Source: Candidatus Kuenenia stuttgartensis (lineage in GTDB: Bacteria > Planctomycetota > Phycisphaerae > Phycisphaerales > SM1A02). Taken from it: 56,262 nucleotides of DNA. This document shows positions 1 to 7,347 of this stretch, piece by piece (positions within the stretch are counted from its first letter, which is position 1; each line of letters starts with the position of its first letter). The position numbers and the translations under genes were made by a program. Where the stretch lies: positions 1 through 56,262 of the forward strand of contig CAMDMA010000021.1 of NCBI GenBank assembly GCA_945902075.1, in the 5' to 3' direction. The notes below the pieces were generated by a model. It made no database searches, had not been told where the DNA came from, and saw only the letters and a program-made list of their open reading frames with translations.

Positions 1-17
1 TGCTCGCGATCAGAAAC

Positions 18-1382
18 GTGCGCTCGCTCCGACGCTTCGCCCGTGCGGTCGCGCGCGTGCGCGTGGAGTGCGGCTGTGTCTGTCCGACGTGCGGCGATGC
101 GTGCGCGCCGCGCGACGCCGATGGCTTCGCGCCGGGCTGCCGTCACGGAGTTTCCCGCGATGCGCAACCCGCGCTCATCGAGTGTTGGCAAGCGATCGCG
201 CGTCGTGACATCTATGCCGTTGGCCGTCTCAACGCAAGCCTGCCCGCATCCGACGCACCGCGAGGCATCCGTGCAAGAATCCAACGCGTCGTGCTGCGAG
301 CAGCTTCGACCGCAGCCGACACGGAGCGACCATTCCGACAACGCTATCGCGCGGGACTCGTTTCATCGCTCGCCTTCATCCCTGTGATACTCATGATGAC
401 AGGGATGCCCATGCTCATGGGCGGGCCATTCCTACCGATGATGACGATTCCGTTCGCGGCGGGCCTCTTCGCAGCCGCACCCTTCTTCGCGATGTCGGGC
501 GCGACGCGGCCGACAACCCAGGAACGCTGCCGCGCATGTCGACAACTGCTCGCACGTGTTCGCCCATCACGCTGTTCCGAGTGCGGCGCGGATCTGTCGC
601 GCCCTGCCGCAATCGAGAGTATTGCGCATGCCAAACAGTGGAAGTTCCTGGGAGTTGGTCTCGCGATCGTCATGCTCTCGTTCGTCGGTTCGATCGTTGT
701 GTCGCTTGGATTGGGAGTTTCCATGCTGCCAACGCCTGTCTTGCTCGCGGTTGCTCCGTACTCCGATTCTTCGATCGCGCTCAGCGAACTCGAGACCCGC
801 ACGCTCTCACCAGAGGACCGTTCACGACTCGCCCAGATGCTCATCAGCCGCGCGGCGCCGGATACGAACTTCGGCATCGGAACCGGGCGACGGTCTCATC
901 GCTCGAGCAATCTCGTGCTGCCTGCGGTTGCCGCGGGTGACCTGCCCGCATCCAGCATCGACGACGCACTCCGCGCGACGGTTGCACTCGACGACACGTT
1001 CAAGCAATCACCTGAGGGCGCCGATTTCGTGCTCACACCACACTTCGGAGACAATCTCTTCGATCGCTCAGGCGACGTCTGGGTGGTCTTCCTCGGCGCG
1101 TCGTTCGACGGTGCAGAACCCATCGGCGCCTCGACGAATCCGATCGACCGTTGGTCGGTCGACCCGATTTGGAGAAGTGGTTTCCAACGCGAGAGTCATC
1201 CAACCGAGTTTCGTGAGCCCTGTCCGACAGGCGCACGCACCGCACGGTGGCGGGTAACGCTGGTGCTCCTCCCGTTTGCACAGCGGCCCATCTTTGAGTT
1301 CGCATCAGACGGAAGCCTCACGCTCCCGGCCGGCACGATTCGGTCGATCGAGGTCGAAGGCACGACGGTGCTCGATGGCTGA
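18..1382 (+). CDS. Zinc-ribbon, two-membrane-region hypothetical protein (5' end may lie outside window)
   Basis: I do not recognise a named family. The 454-residue product has a Cys-rich N-terminus (CGCVCPTCGDAC near residues 19-30), a hydrophobic stretch at about 110-160 that could form two membrane helices, a second Cys4 ribbon (CRAC...CSEC, about 172-190) and another hydrophobic region at about 208-240. A soluble C-terminal half of about 210 residues follows. Two short zinc ribbons flanking membrane helices are common in uncharacterised planctomycete proteins. The GTG start at 18 is only the first possible start in the window: the frame is open back to base 3, so the real start may be upstream. 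The gene converges on the RsbW-like gene. Existence as a gene is likely; function is unknown. Confidence 0.7.
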   Translation: MRSLRRFARAVARVRVECGCVCPTCGDACAPRDADGFAPGCRHGVSRDAQPALIECWQAIARRDIYAVGRLNASLPASDAPRGIRARIQRVVLRAASTAADTERPFRQRYRAGLVSSLAFIPVILMMTGMPMLMGGPFLPMMTIPFAAGLFAAAPFFAMSGATRPTTQERCRACRQLLARVRPSRCSECGADLSRPAAIESIAHAKQWKFLGVGLAIVMLSFVGSIVVSLGLGVSMLPTPVLLAVAPYSDSSIALSELETRTLSPEDRSRLAQMLISRAAPDTNFGIGTGRRSHRSSNLVLPAVAAGDLPASSIDDALRATVALDDTFKQSPEGADFVLTPHFGDNLFDRSGDVWVVFLGASFDGAEPIGASTNPIDRWSVDPIWRSGFQRESHPTEFREPCPTGARTARWRVTLVLLPFAQRPIFEFASDGSLTLPAGTIRSIEVEGTTVLDG

Positions 1383-1415
1383 ACCACGAAACCGAAGACT
1401 TGTCGCGCAATATGA

Positions 1416-1449
1416 CAGACCGAAATTTGCCAGACCGAAACTTGGCAGA
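1416..1449. repeat. Tandem 15-bp repeat, about 2.3 copies
   Basis: CAGACCGAAATTTGC is followed directly by CAGACCGAAACTTGG and a partial CAGA. It lies in the 89-base gap between two converging genes. The second copy can also fold into a weak TGCCA/TGGCA hairpin. No T-run follows, so a terminator role is not well supported. Confidence 0.6.
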
Positions 1450-1471
1450 GCACGGGAAGTCGGTGGGTCCC

Positions 1472-1894
1472 TCAAGTGGGCTTGCGGTACACCATGCGCA
1501 GCGTGTTCCCTGGCGGCACATACTCAACGTCCGCCATGTAGGCGCGAATGAGCATGACGCCTCTGCCGGAAGGGATCTCAAGATTCTCATCCTCAGTTGG
1601 ATCGGGGATCGATGCAGGGTCGAAACCCGGCCCCTGATCCTCGACCTCGAAGGCCGCGTGCGCCGCGTCGATCGCCGCGCGAAAGAAGACCGACTTGTTG
1701 GGATCGCTGCGGTTCCCGTGTCGAAAGGCATTCACAACTGCTTCTTCGATCGCGAGACGGATCGCGAATTTCGCGCCATCGTCAAACCCGTGAGCATCGA
1801 GCGCATCCTGCACCTCCGCATGGACAGCCTCAAGCCCCGCGCGCAACTCGCGTAGCGTGTGTTCACATCGGAAAGCTCGGGCAGATTGCGTCAT
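1472..1894 (-). CDS. RsbW/SpoIIAB-type anti-sigma factor serine kinase (HATPase_c)
   Basis: The 140-residue single-domain GHKL ATPase has an N-box (EEAVVNAFRHGN), a G1 box (EDQGPGF) and a G2 box (GRGVMLI), the arrangement of RsbW/SpoIIAB/BtrW switch kinases. In such partner-switching modules the kinase binds a sigma factor or other target and phosphorylates a STAS antagonist. The STAS gene lies immediately upstream, 29 bases away from the chosen ATG (14 from an in-frame GTG at 1909), so the two are probably co-transcribed. Neither start has a clear ribosome site, so 1909 remains possible. No PP2C phosphatase or sigma factor is adjacent, so the target is unknown. Confidence 0.9.
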   Translation of the reverse strand: MTQSARAFRCEHTLRELRAGLEAVHAEVQDALDAHGFDDGAKFAIRLAIEEAVVNAFRHGNRSDPNKSVFFRAAIDAAHAAFEVEDQGPGFDPASIPDPTEDENLEIPSGRGVMLIRAYMADVEYVPPGNTLRMVYRKPT

Positions 1895-1923
1895 CGTGCG
1901 TCGGCGCACTTGGCGCCGCCATT

Positions 1924-2280
1924 TCAGGCGAGACTGGCGATCGCCGTCTCATAGGTATCAGAGATCGAGAAAATCCGATTGAGCTTCGTCATCACGAATG
2001 CCTCATGGATGCGCGGTTGAATCTGGCAAAGCCGAAGTTGCCCATCACGAGCCTTGATCCGCTCGTTCACCTTCATCAGCGTTCCAAACGCCGCCGATGA
2101 CATGTGCTCGACGTTCTTGAAGACGATGACCACCTTTGGCCTGAACTCAGTCTCAATCACCTTGAGCATCTCTTCGCCAATCTGATGGATGTTCAGTTCG
2201 TCGAGGATATTGCGATCGATGAAGTCGATCCGGATGAGGTTGTCGGTCTTGCGGACGCTGATGTGTGATGCCGATGCCAT
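1924..2280 (-). CDS. STAS-domain anti-anti-sigma factor (RsbV/SpoIIAA type)
   Basis: This 118-residue protein is a single STAS domain. The conserved loop before helix 2 reads EHMSSAAFG, placing the expected phosphoacceptor serine at Ser61 or Ser62. In this family the unphosphorylated antagonist binds the cognate RsbW-like kinase and releases its target; phosphorylation by the kinase resets the switch. The ATG at 2280 is preceded by GGAG with a 6-base spacer, which supports this start. The gene sits directly upstream of its likely kinase partner. Confidence 0.9.
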   Translation of the reverse strand: MASASHISVRKTDNLIRIDFIDRNILDELNIHQIGEEMLKVIETEFRPKVVIVFKNVEHMSSAAFGTLMKVNERIKARDGQLRLCQIQPRIHEAFVMTKLNRIFSISDTYETAIASLA

Positions 2281-2351
2281 CGATTGCTCCAGGCGGAATG
2301 CTCCGCGCGGTGCACCATAGCAGAGCGGGAACTGAGAACGAAAACGGGTCG

Positions 2352-2384
2352 AAAAACAGAACGGCGGCGATTGCTCGCCGCCGT
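2352..2384 (-). terminator. Intrinsic terminator downstream of the secretin gene
   Basis: A perfect 10-bp stem (2361-2370 with 2375-2384, ACGGCGGCGA/TCGCCGCCGT) closes a 4-base loop. Read on the minus strand it is followed by a T5 run (2356-2352). It lies 37 bases past the stop of the secretin gene and ahead of the STAS/RsbW pair, separating the two units. Confidence 0.85.
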
Positions 2385-2420
2385 CCTGAAAGTTGTGTGT
2401 CGAACCGCGCCTCGCGCGAA

Positions 2421-5400
2421 TCAGCCGCCGATGTTGTTGAGCTGATCCATCAAGCCCGGGAAGAGGAGATCCTCGTTCTCACTCTGGATCACAATCTCAG
2501 GCCGCATGAGCATGACGACGGTGAGCTCAGTCTCGGCGTCAATGCGATTCGTGAAGAACCGGTTGACGATCGGGATCTTCGAAAGGACCGGCACGCCGGA
2601 CTCAATCTCAACCTCTTCGAAGCGACGCTGTCCGCCCATGAGAATCGTTCCCTTGTCGGGGACGCTGACCGTCGTACGAATCGATTCGACCTGAATCTCG
2701 GGAAGCTGGATCTGCGCGTTGAATTCGCCCGCGCGGCCGCCACCAGTACCGGTGCCACCGACTGCACCACCGACATCTTGGGTATCAAACCCGAGCACGG
2801 TGCTGGTATCAAACTGCACGGTCATCGTCACGTAACGGCGGTCTGCCGAGATAACGCCCTCGACGTCGAGGACGAAGCCGTCTTGAACGACGCCGACCTG
2901 CGGCTGGAAGGCACCGCTCGCATCACCAGCGACGGGAGTCAGGCCGGAGATGAACGAAATCTGCTTGGCAATCGTGATGAACGAACGCTGGCCGTTCATG
3001 AGCGTCAGTCGCGGTGCCGTGAGGACGACGCCACGCTGATCGGCCTGCGTCGCCTTGATGAGAAGGTCGACCTGGATGTCATCCATGTAGCTGAAGCCAG
3101 TGGTCGCAGCAGCAGCACCGGACGCGAGGATGGTTCCACCGATGCCGGGGACCGATCCGCTCAGCGAGTCGGTGATGCCGATCGAGTCCTGAGAGAACCC
3201 AATCGGCGCCCAACCCTGCTGACGGCGCACGGGAGATCCGACTGGTCCGAAGACGTAATCGATACCGCCATCACCATCCGGAACGCCGAAGGCCGCGCCC
3301 GTTGCGGGCGTATTCTCCGGAAGATCCGGATCGGTGCCCGCATCAAAGCCTCCGAAGATGACCGGATCCTTGAGCTCACCCTTCGCGGAGCCGTCCTGAA
3401 AGAAGAAATCGCTCAGATTGAAGTTCGGATCAGCACCACGTGCCTGATTGAACATCTTGTTGTTGGTGTTGAAATACACATCGAGATCGACGCCGATCTG
3501 CTCGAACCAGTCGCTCGTGACGCCGATGATGCGCGCCTCGTAGTTGATCTGGAGCGCGCGAATCGAACGGAGCTGCGTGAGCAGGCCCTCGATGTCGCGG
3601 TGGTTGCGCGCAGTGTTTGTGATGATCAGGTTGCCGTTGAGCTCCTGAATCTTGCCGGTATCGCCACCCGCATCAACCCAGTTGTCTGGATCGACTTGGT
3701 CTTGGATGATTTCTGTGATTTGGTCGATCAGCTCCTGACGGGTCTTGCGGTCTGGATCCTCGCCGGGCTCGCCAAGGATGCCGCCGCCGCCGCCCGAGCC
3801 ACCGCCCGAGCCGCCGCCGCCGCCACCACCAAAGCCACCACCGCCGCCGCCGCCGAAGCCGCCGCCGCCACTACCGCCACCACCGCCGCCTTGACCGCCT
3901 TGGCCCTGGCCGCCTTGCGACAGCGCGGAGCTCAAGTTGAAGTCAGGGGCGTTGTCGAAGTACGGGACCTCGAACAAGAGGTCGCGAATGTCATAGACAA
4001 TCGTGATCGTCTTCTTCCGGAGCTGCTCTGCCGAACTCACGACGATGACGCCGTCCTCAACGGAGTAGTCGGGGCGATCGCCCTCGTCACCGAGCTGCTC
4101 GACGACGCGCTTGAGCGCGACCTCCGCAGGGACGTTGTCAAGGGTGAGGGTGATCGTGTCTTCCGGACGAACGCCAACAGCCTCGAGTGCCTTCCAATCC
4201 GGATAGAAATCGACACCGCTGACCTGGTTCATGTAACTGAAGACCTGGTCGAGCTGGTTGTTGTTGAAGTTGACCGACACGCCCTTTTGGAGCGCAGCCA
4301 TCGCCTGACGGTTGACCGCGCTCTCGCGGTAGCCGCTGGCGCGATCGCGCATGCGCATGTCGGAGAGCGCAGGCCAATCCTCTGGGTACTGCAGCACGCC
4401 AGTGGTCGACTTTGGACCGGGGCCGGTGAGGTTCGGCATCGGCGGGACGGAGCGCTCGTGCATCTCTTTCGAGAAATTCGTGAGACCCTCGCTGCGCGCC
4501 ACTTCGGTCGCGCTGTACTGACGGTAAACGAGGCTTGACTTGAGCGCTGCGCGGAGCGCCTGCGCCGCCGGGTTATTCGGATCGATGTAGAGGATTTCCT
4601 CGCAGACCTGAATTGCTTCCTCGTACTTCAACTCCATCTGGAGCTGGCGCACACGGAGGAGGCGCTCATTGATTGCCTTTTGACGAGCCTCAAACTCAGC
4701 CTTCTGCTTCTCGGAGCTCGCAGCGCTTGCCTCGCGGCGGGCGGCGTCAGCCTTGGCGAGCGCGTTGGTTGCCTCGCCGACTTCAACCTGCTCAAGAAGC
4801 GTGTCAAGTTGGCCCAAGAGGTTGCCGTACTCGGCGGCTGGGAAGACCTTTTGATCGCGATCAAGGCGGATCTTGGCGCCGAGTGCCTCGCGCTTGGCAC
4901 CAGCGTAATCGCCGGCACTGATTGCCTGGCTTGCGTTGGCGATCGCGGCGGTGACTTCGACCATTGCACGCTGCTTGCGGAGCGCGAGATCGGTGCCAAC
5001 GTCATTGATCAGCGAGCCCTGGTCAAGCGCGGCCTGAGCGCGGGCCATGCCTTTGACGGCCTCGGCGTCGCCCGGCACGGCGGTCTGGAGAGTCGACCAC
5101 AGATCGATCGCCTTCTTCCAGTCACTGTTGCTCATCGCCTCGCGGGCGGAGTTGCGCATCGAGTCGACTTCGGCCGCAGTTGGGCCGGTCGGAGATTCTT
5201 GAATGGGAACTGCGGGCGCGGTTTCCGCCGCGGGAGTCGGCTCGGCCGCGGGAGTCGGCTCGGCGGCTGGAGTCGGCTCGGCGGCTGGAGTCGGCTCGGC
5301 GGCTGGGGTCGGCTCGGCGGCTGGCGCTGGCTCAGGCGGCGCATCTTGCGCGAGCGTGCTGTTCGACCACGCCGCCATCCAGGGCGCGGTTCCGACGAGG

Positions 5401-5492
5401 GCGACTGCGACAAGTCCGGCCACCGTCCTTGTGAAGAGCGGCCCGCTCTGCGTCGTGATGAAAGTCGCCTCGATCTTCGTGCTGCGCTGCAT
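2421..5492 (-). CDS. TPR-containing secretin (type II/III secretion outer-membrane channel family)
   Basis: The 1023-residue protein is predicted to form or belong to an outer-membrane secretin ring. In order it has a signal peptide ending near LAQD (residue about 49), an Ala-Glu-Pro-Thr-Pro repeat linker (about 53-88), a helical TPR-like and coiled region with an LYIDPNNPAAQAL-type repeat (about 100-320), a secretin N-domain (about 400-490), a Gly-rich linker (about 530-571), further N-domain sequence, and a C-terminal secretin domain with the typical VPVLSKIPIVNRFF signature (about 965). The upstream in-frame start at 5555 would add 21 residues ahead of the signal peptide; the ATG at 5492 has AGGAG with good spacing and is preferred. 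No other secretion or pilus gene is adjacent. Confidence 0.93.
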   Translation of the reverse strand: MQRSTKIEATFITTQSGPLFTRTVAGLVAVALVGTAPWMAAWSNSTLAQDAPPEPAPAAEPTPAAEPTPAAEPTPAAEPTPAAEPTPAAETAPAVPIQESPTGPTAAEVDSMRNSAREAMSNSDWKKAIDLWSTLQTAVPGDAEAVKGMARAQAALDQGSLINDVGTDLALRKQRAMVEVTAAIANASQAISAGDYAGAKREALGAKIRLDRDQKVFPAAEYGNLLGQLDTLLEQVEVGEATNALAKADAARREASAASSEKQKAEFEARQKAINERLLRVRQLQMELKYEEAIQVCEEILYIDPNNPAAQALRAALKSSLVYRQYSATEVARSEGLTNFSKEMHERSVPPMPNLTGPGPKSTTGVLQYPEDWPALSDMRMRDRASGYRESAVNRQAMAALQKGVSVNFNNNQLDQVFSYMNQVSGVDFYPDWKALEAVGVRPEDTITLTLDNVPAEVALKRVVEQLGDEGDRPDYSVEDGVIVVSSAEQLRKKTITIVYDIRDLLFEVPYFDNAPDFNLSSALSQGGQGQGGQGGGGGGSGGGGFGGGGGGGFGGGGGGGSGGGSGGGGGILGEPGEDPDRKTRQELIDQITEIIQDQVDPDNWVDAGGDTGKIQELNGNLIITNTARNHRDIEGLLTQLRSIRALQINYEARIIGVTSDWFEQIGVDLDVYFNTNNKMFNQARGADPNFNLSDFFFQDGSAKGELKDPVIFGGFDAGTDPDLPENTPATGAAFGVPDGDGGIDYVFGPVGSPVRRQQGWAPIGFSQDSIGITDSLSGSVPGIGGTILASGAAAATTGFSYMDDIQVDLLIKATQADQRGVVLTAPRLTLMNGQRSFITIAKQISFISGLTPVAGDASGAFQPQVGVVQDGFVLDVEGVISADRRYVTMTVQFDTSTVLGFDTQDVGGAVGGTGTGGGRAGEFNAQIQLPEIQVESIRTTVSVPDKGTILMGGQRRFEEVEIESGVPVLSKIPIVNRFFTNRIDAETELTVVMLMRPEIVIQSENEDLLFPGLMDQLNNIGG
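3775..3905 (-). repeat. Gly/Ser-rich low-complexity coding stretch in secretin
   Basis: About 43 codons of nearly pure Gly with a few Ser, Gln and Phe, made of imprecise GGN triplet repeats. It separates two periplasmic parts of the secretin. Such a stretch may be flexible in protein and prone to length variation in DNA. Confidence 0.85.
5227..5334 (-). repeat. Six tandem 18-bp units encoding Ala-Ala-Glu-Pro-Thr-Pro
   Basis: Six consecutive 18-base units, the middle four nearly identical, encode a Pro/Glu linker directly after the secretin signal peptide. The last unit is diverged. It is a coding minisatellite and could vary in copy number between strains. Confidence 0.85.
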
Positions 5493-6062
5493 TCTTAAAC
5501 TCCTGAAGCACCCGCGAAAGCGGATGTCTGCTGATGGCTGCTGAACGACACACACGCTGAACCAACCAAACCGAGCAACAAGATTTCAGGGATCGTTCCG
5601 CAAAGAAGCGGTTGCGAGTTCGTGTCTTGAGGTCGAGTCTGCCACGCACCGAGGTTGTGAAGCCGCCGGGACGTGGGTGGGGCAAGTTACCCCCCGCGTT
5701 CAAGTCTCGCAAGGAGCGGAGCCTGTGAAGGGTCAGGAATCAGATGGGTTTCCGCGCGGCCTTCCGCACTCTGCCGACGCACTCATAGAGCGCGAAATCT
5801 AGGGTCTGCGCGCAAAAGCTGAGGTCGCAAGTGGCCGCGCGCAGAAAGACAGCGCGGGCTCCAATGAAGTTTGAAAACGATTGATGTCCAACACGACTGA
5901 GTGGGGAACCTGTCGATTGCGCGAACAATCACACCACAGCCCGCACGCCGATGACCAAACCCTAGGGAGCTGAAACGAACGAACCAGGCATAAAGGATCC
6001 GGTCACGACATGCAGTCTGGGCGATGTCAATCCCCGACTCCGATCCGGGCACATCTGTTGCG
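5493..6062. other. 570-base gap between carA and the secretin gene; no gene recognised
   Basis: Short open frames exist (for example minus 5783-6076 and 5740-5928), but their translations are compositionally random and lack a ribosome site or recognisable domain. The minus-strand promoter for the secretin gene should lie here. I could not pick a convincing -35/-10 pair. The only clear signal is the AGGAG ribosome site ahead of 5492. Confidence 0.5.
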
Positions 6063-7310
6063 TCAAATCGCGGCAAGCGCGGACTGCGCTCGCTCCATCT
6101 CCTGCGCTCCCACAGGTTTGCGCGACAGCATCATCTCTACGAATACGTCGAAGAGGTACGCGGAATCATGTGGACCCGGGCTTGCCTCCGGGTGGTATTG
6201 CACACTGAAAATCGGCTTCGCCGTGTGGCGAAAACCGGCCAAGGTGCCGTCGTTGAGATGGACGTGGGTCGGCTCGCCACCGACTGCACGGAGGCTCGCC
6301 TCATCGACGCAGAAACCGTGGTTCTGGCTTGTGATCTCGATGCGCCCAGTGAGCAGGTTTCGGACTGGCTGATTCGCGCCGCGATGGCCGAACTTGAGCT
6401 TCCACGTCGATGCACCGAGGGCCAGTGCGAGGAGCTGGTGTCCGAGGCAAATGCCGAAGGTCGGAATCTCGCCAGCGACCTCGCGCAGCGTTTCGATCAC
6501 ACTCTTCACGACCGCCGGATCGCCGGGGCCGTTCGAAATGAAGAGCCCATCCGGTCGGAGAGCCCGAATCTCGGCTGCAGTCGCCGTGTGCGGAAGAAAG
6601 TGGACTTCGCAATTTCGCTCGACAAGATGGCGGTAAATGTTGCGCTTGGCACCGCAGTCGATCGCGACAACCTTGAACGCCGAACCAAGCGCGCGCCCTG
6701 CAGGCGTGGGCTTCGTTTCGACAAACATCCCCCCTCGTGGCGCCCACTCTCCAAGCGCCTCTTCGTAGCGGCCTCCGCAGCGTGGCGACACCTTGGCGGC
6801 GAGGTTTGCACCGGCCATCGACGGAATCGCGCGTGCGCGAGCGACGAGTTCAAGGTCGCTGGCGTCGGCGAGCGAAACCGACGAAATCACACCACGCATC
6901 ACGCCGCCGACGCGCAACCGGCGCACCAAGGCGCGGGTGTCGATGCCGTGGATCGCAGGAATTCCCGCCTCTTCAAGCCAATCAGAGAGCCCGCGCGTCG
7001 CGCGTTGGTTGGACACGATTTGCGAGAGTTCGCGCACCACAAAGCCGGCCACACACGGACTGGCGCTCTCCATGTCCTCTGGCGCCACGCCGTAATTGCC
7101 CACCTCCGTCGCGGTCATCGTGAGAATCTGCCCGGTGTACGAGAGATCCGTGAGCGCTTCCTGATAGCCATACATGGCGGTGTTGAAGACCACTTCACCA
7201 GCGCCTTCGAGGCTTGTCCCGCCGAGATCTCGGAGAGAACCGCCGAAAGCGCGACCGTGGAAGACCGTCCCGTCCTCGAGGGCGAGGCGTGCCAATTTCG
7301 TCGTGGGCAT
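6063..7310 (-). CDS. carA: Carbamoyl-phosphate synthase small (glutaminase) subunit
   Basis: CarA hydrolyses glutamine and channels ammonia to CarB for carbamoyl phosphate, feeding pyrimidine and arginine synthesis. The 415-residue product has the N-terminal CPSase small-chain domain (GTSLEGAGEVVFNTAMYGYQ, HGIDTRALVR) and a C-terminal class I glutamine amidotransferase domain. The nucleophile Cys lies in FGICLGHQLL (about residue 288) and the His/Glu pair in YHPEASPGP (about 373). The frame extends upstream to 7469, but that part is unrelated Arg-rich sequence; ATG 7310 begins MPTTKLARLALEDG, the normal CarA N-terminus. carB is not in the window. pyrB is 29 kb away on the same strand. The PSD1 gene starts divergently only 37 bases upstream. 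Confidence 0.97.
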   Translation of the reverse strand: MPTTKLARLALEDGTVFHGRAFGGSLRDLGGTSLEGAGEVVFNTAMYGYQEALTDLSYTGQILTMTATEVGNYGVAPEDMESASPCVAGFVVRELSQIVSNQRATRGLSDWLEEAGIPAIHGIDTRALVRRLRVGGVMRGVISSVSLADASDLELVARARAIPSMAGANLAAKVSPRCGGRYEEALGEWAPRGGMFVETKPTPAGRALGSAFKVVAIDCGAKRNIYRHLVERNCEVHFLPHTATAAEIRALRPDGLFISNGPGDPAVVKSVIETLREVAGEIPTFGICLGHQLLALALGASTWKLKFGHRGANQPVRNLLTGRIEITSQNHGFCVDEASLRAVGGEPTHVHLNDGTLAGFRHTAKPIFSVQYHPEASPGPHDSAYLFDVFVEMMLSRKPVGAQEMERAQSALAAI

Positions 7311-7347
7311 AGTCCCGAAGTGTAGCGGAAGGTATTCTCGCCGCACT

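Noticed and set aside
2265-4538. 757-residue plus-strand open frame
   Set aside because: Lies antisense to the secretin gene; its sequence is Arg/Asp/Ala-rich without domains, including an Ala/Thr run that simply mirrors the poly-Gly codons.
5227-5334. Regular short repeats that could suggest a CRISPR or iteron array
   Set aside because: Units are contiguous without spacers and keep a reading frame encoding a Pro-Glu linker; it is a coding minisatellite.
6024-7325. 433-residue plus-strand open frame
   Set aside because: Antisense to carA; Arg/His-rich, no motif. carA has all catalytic residues.
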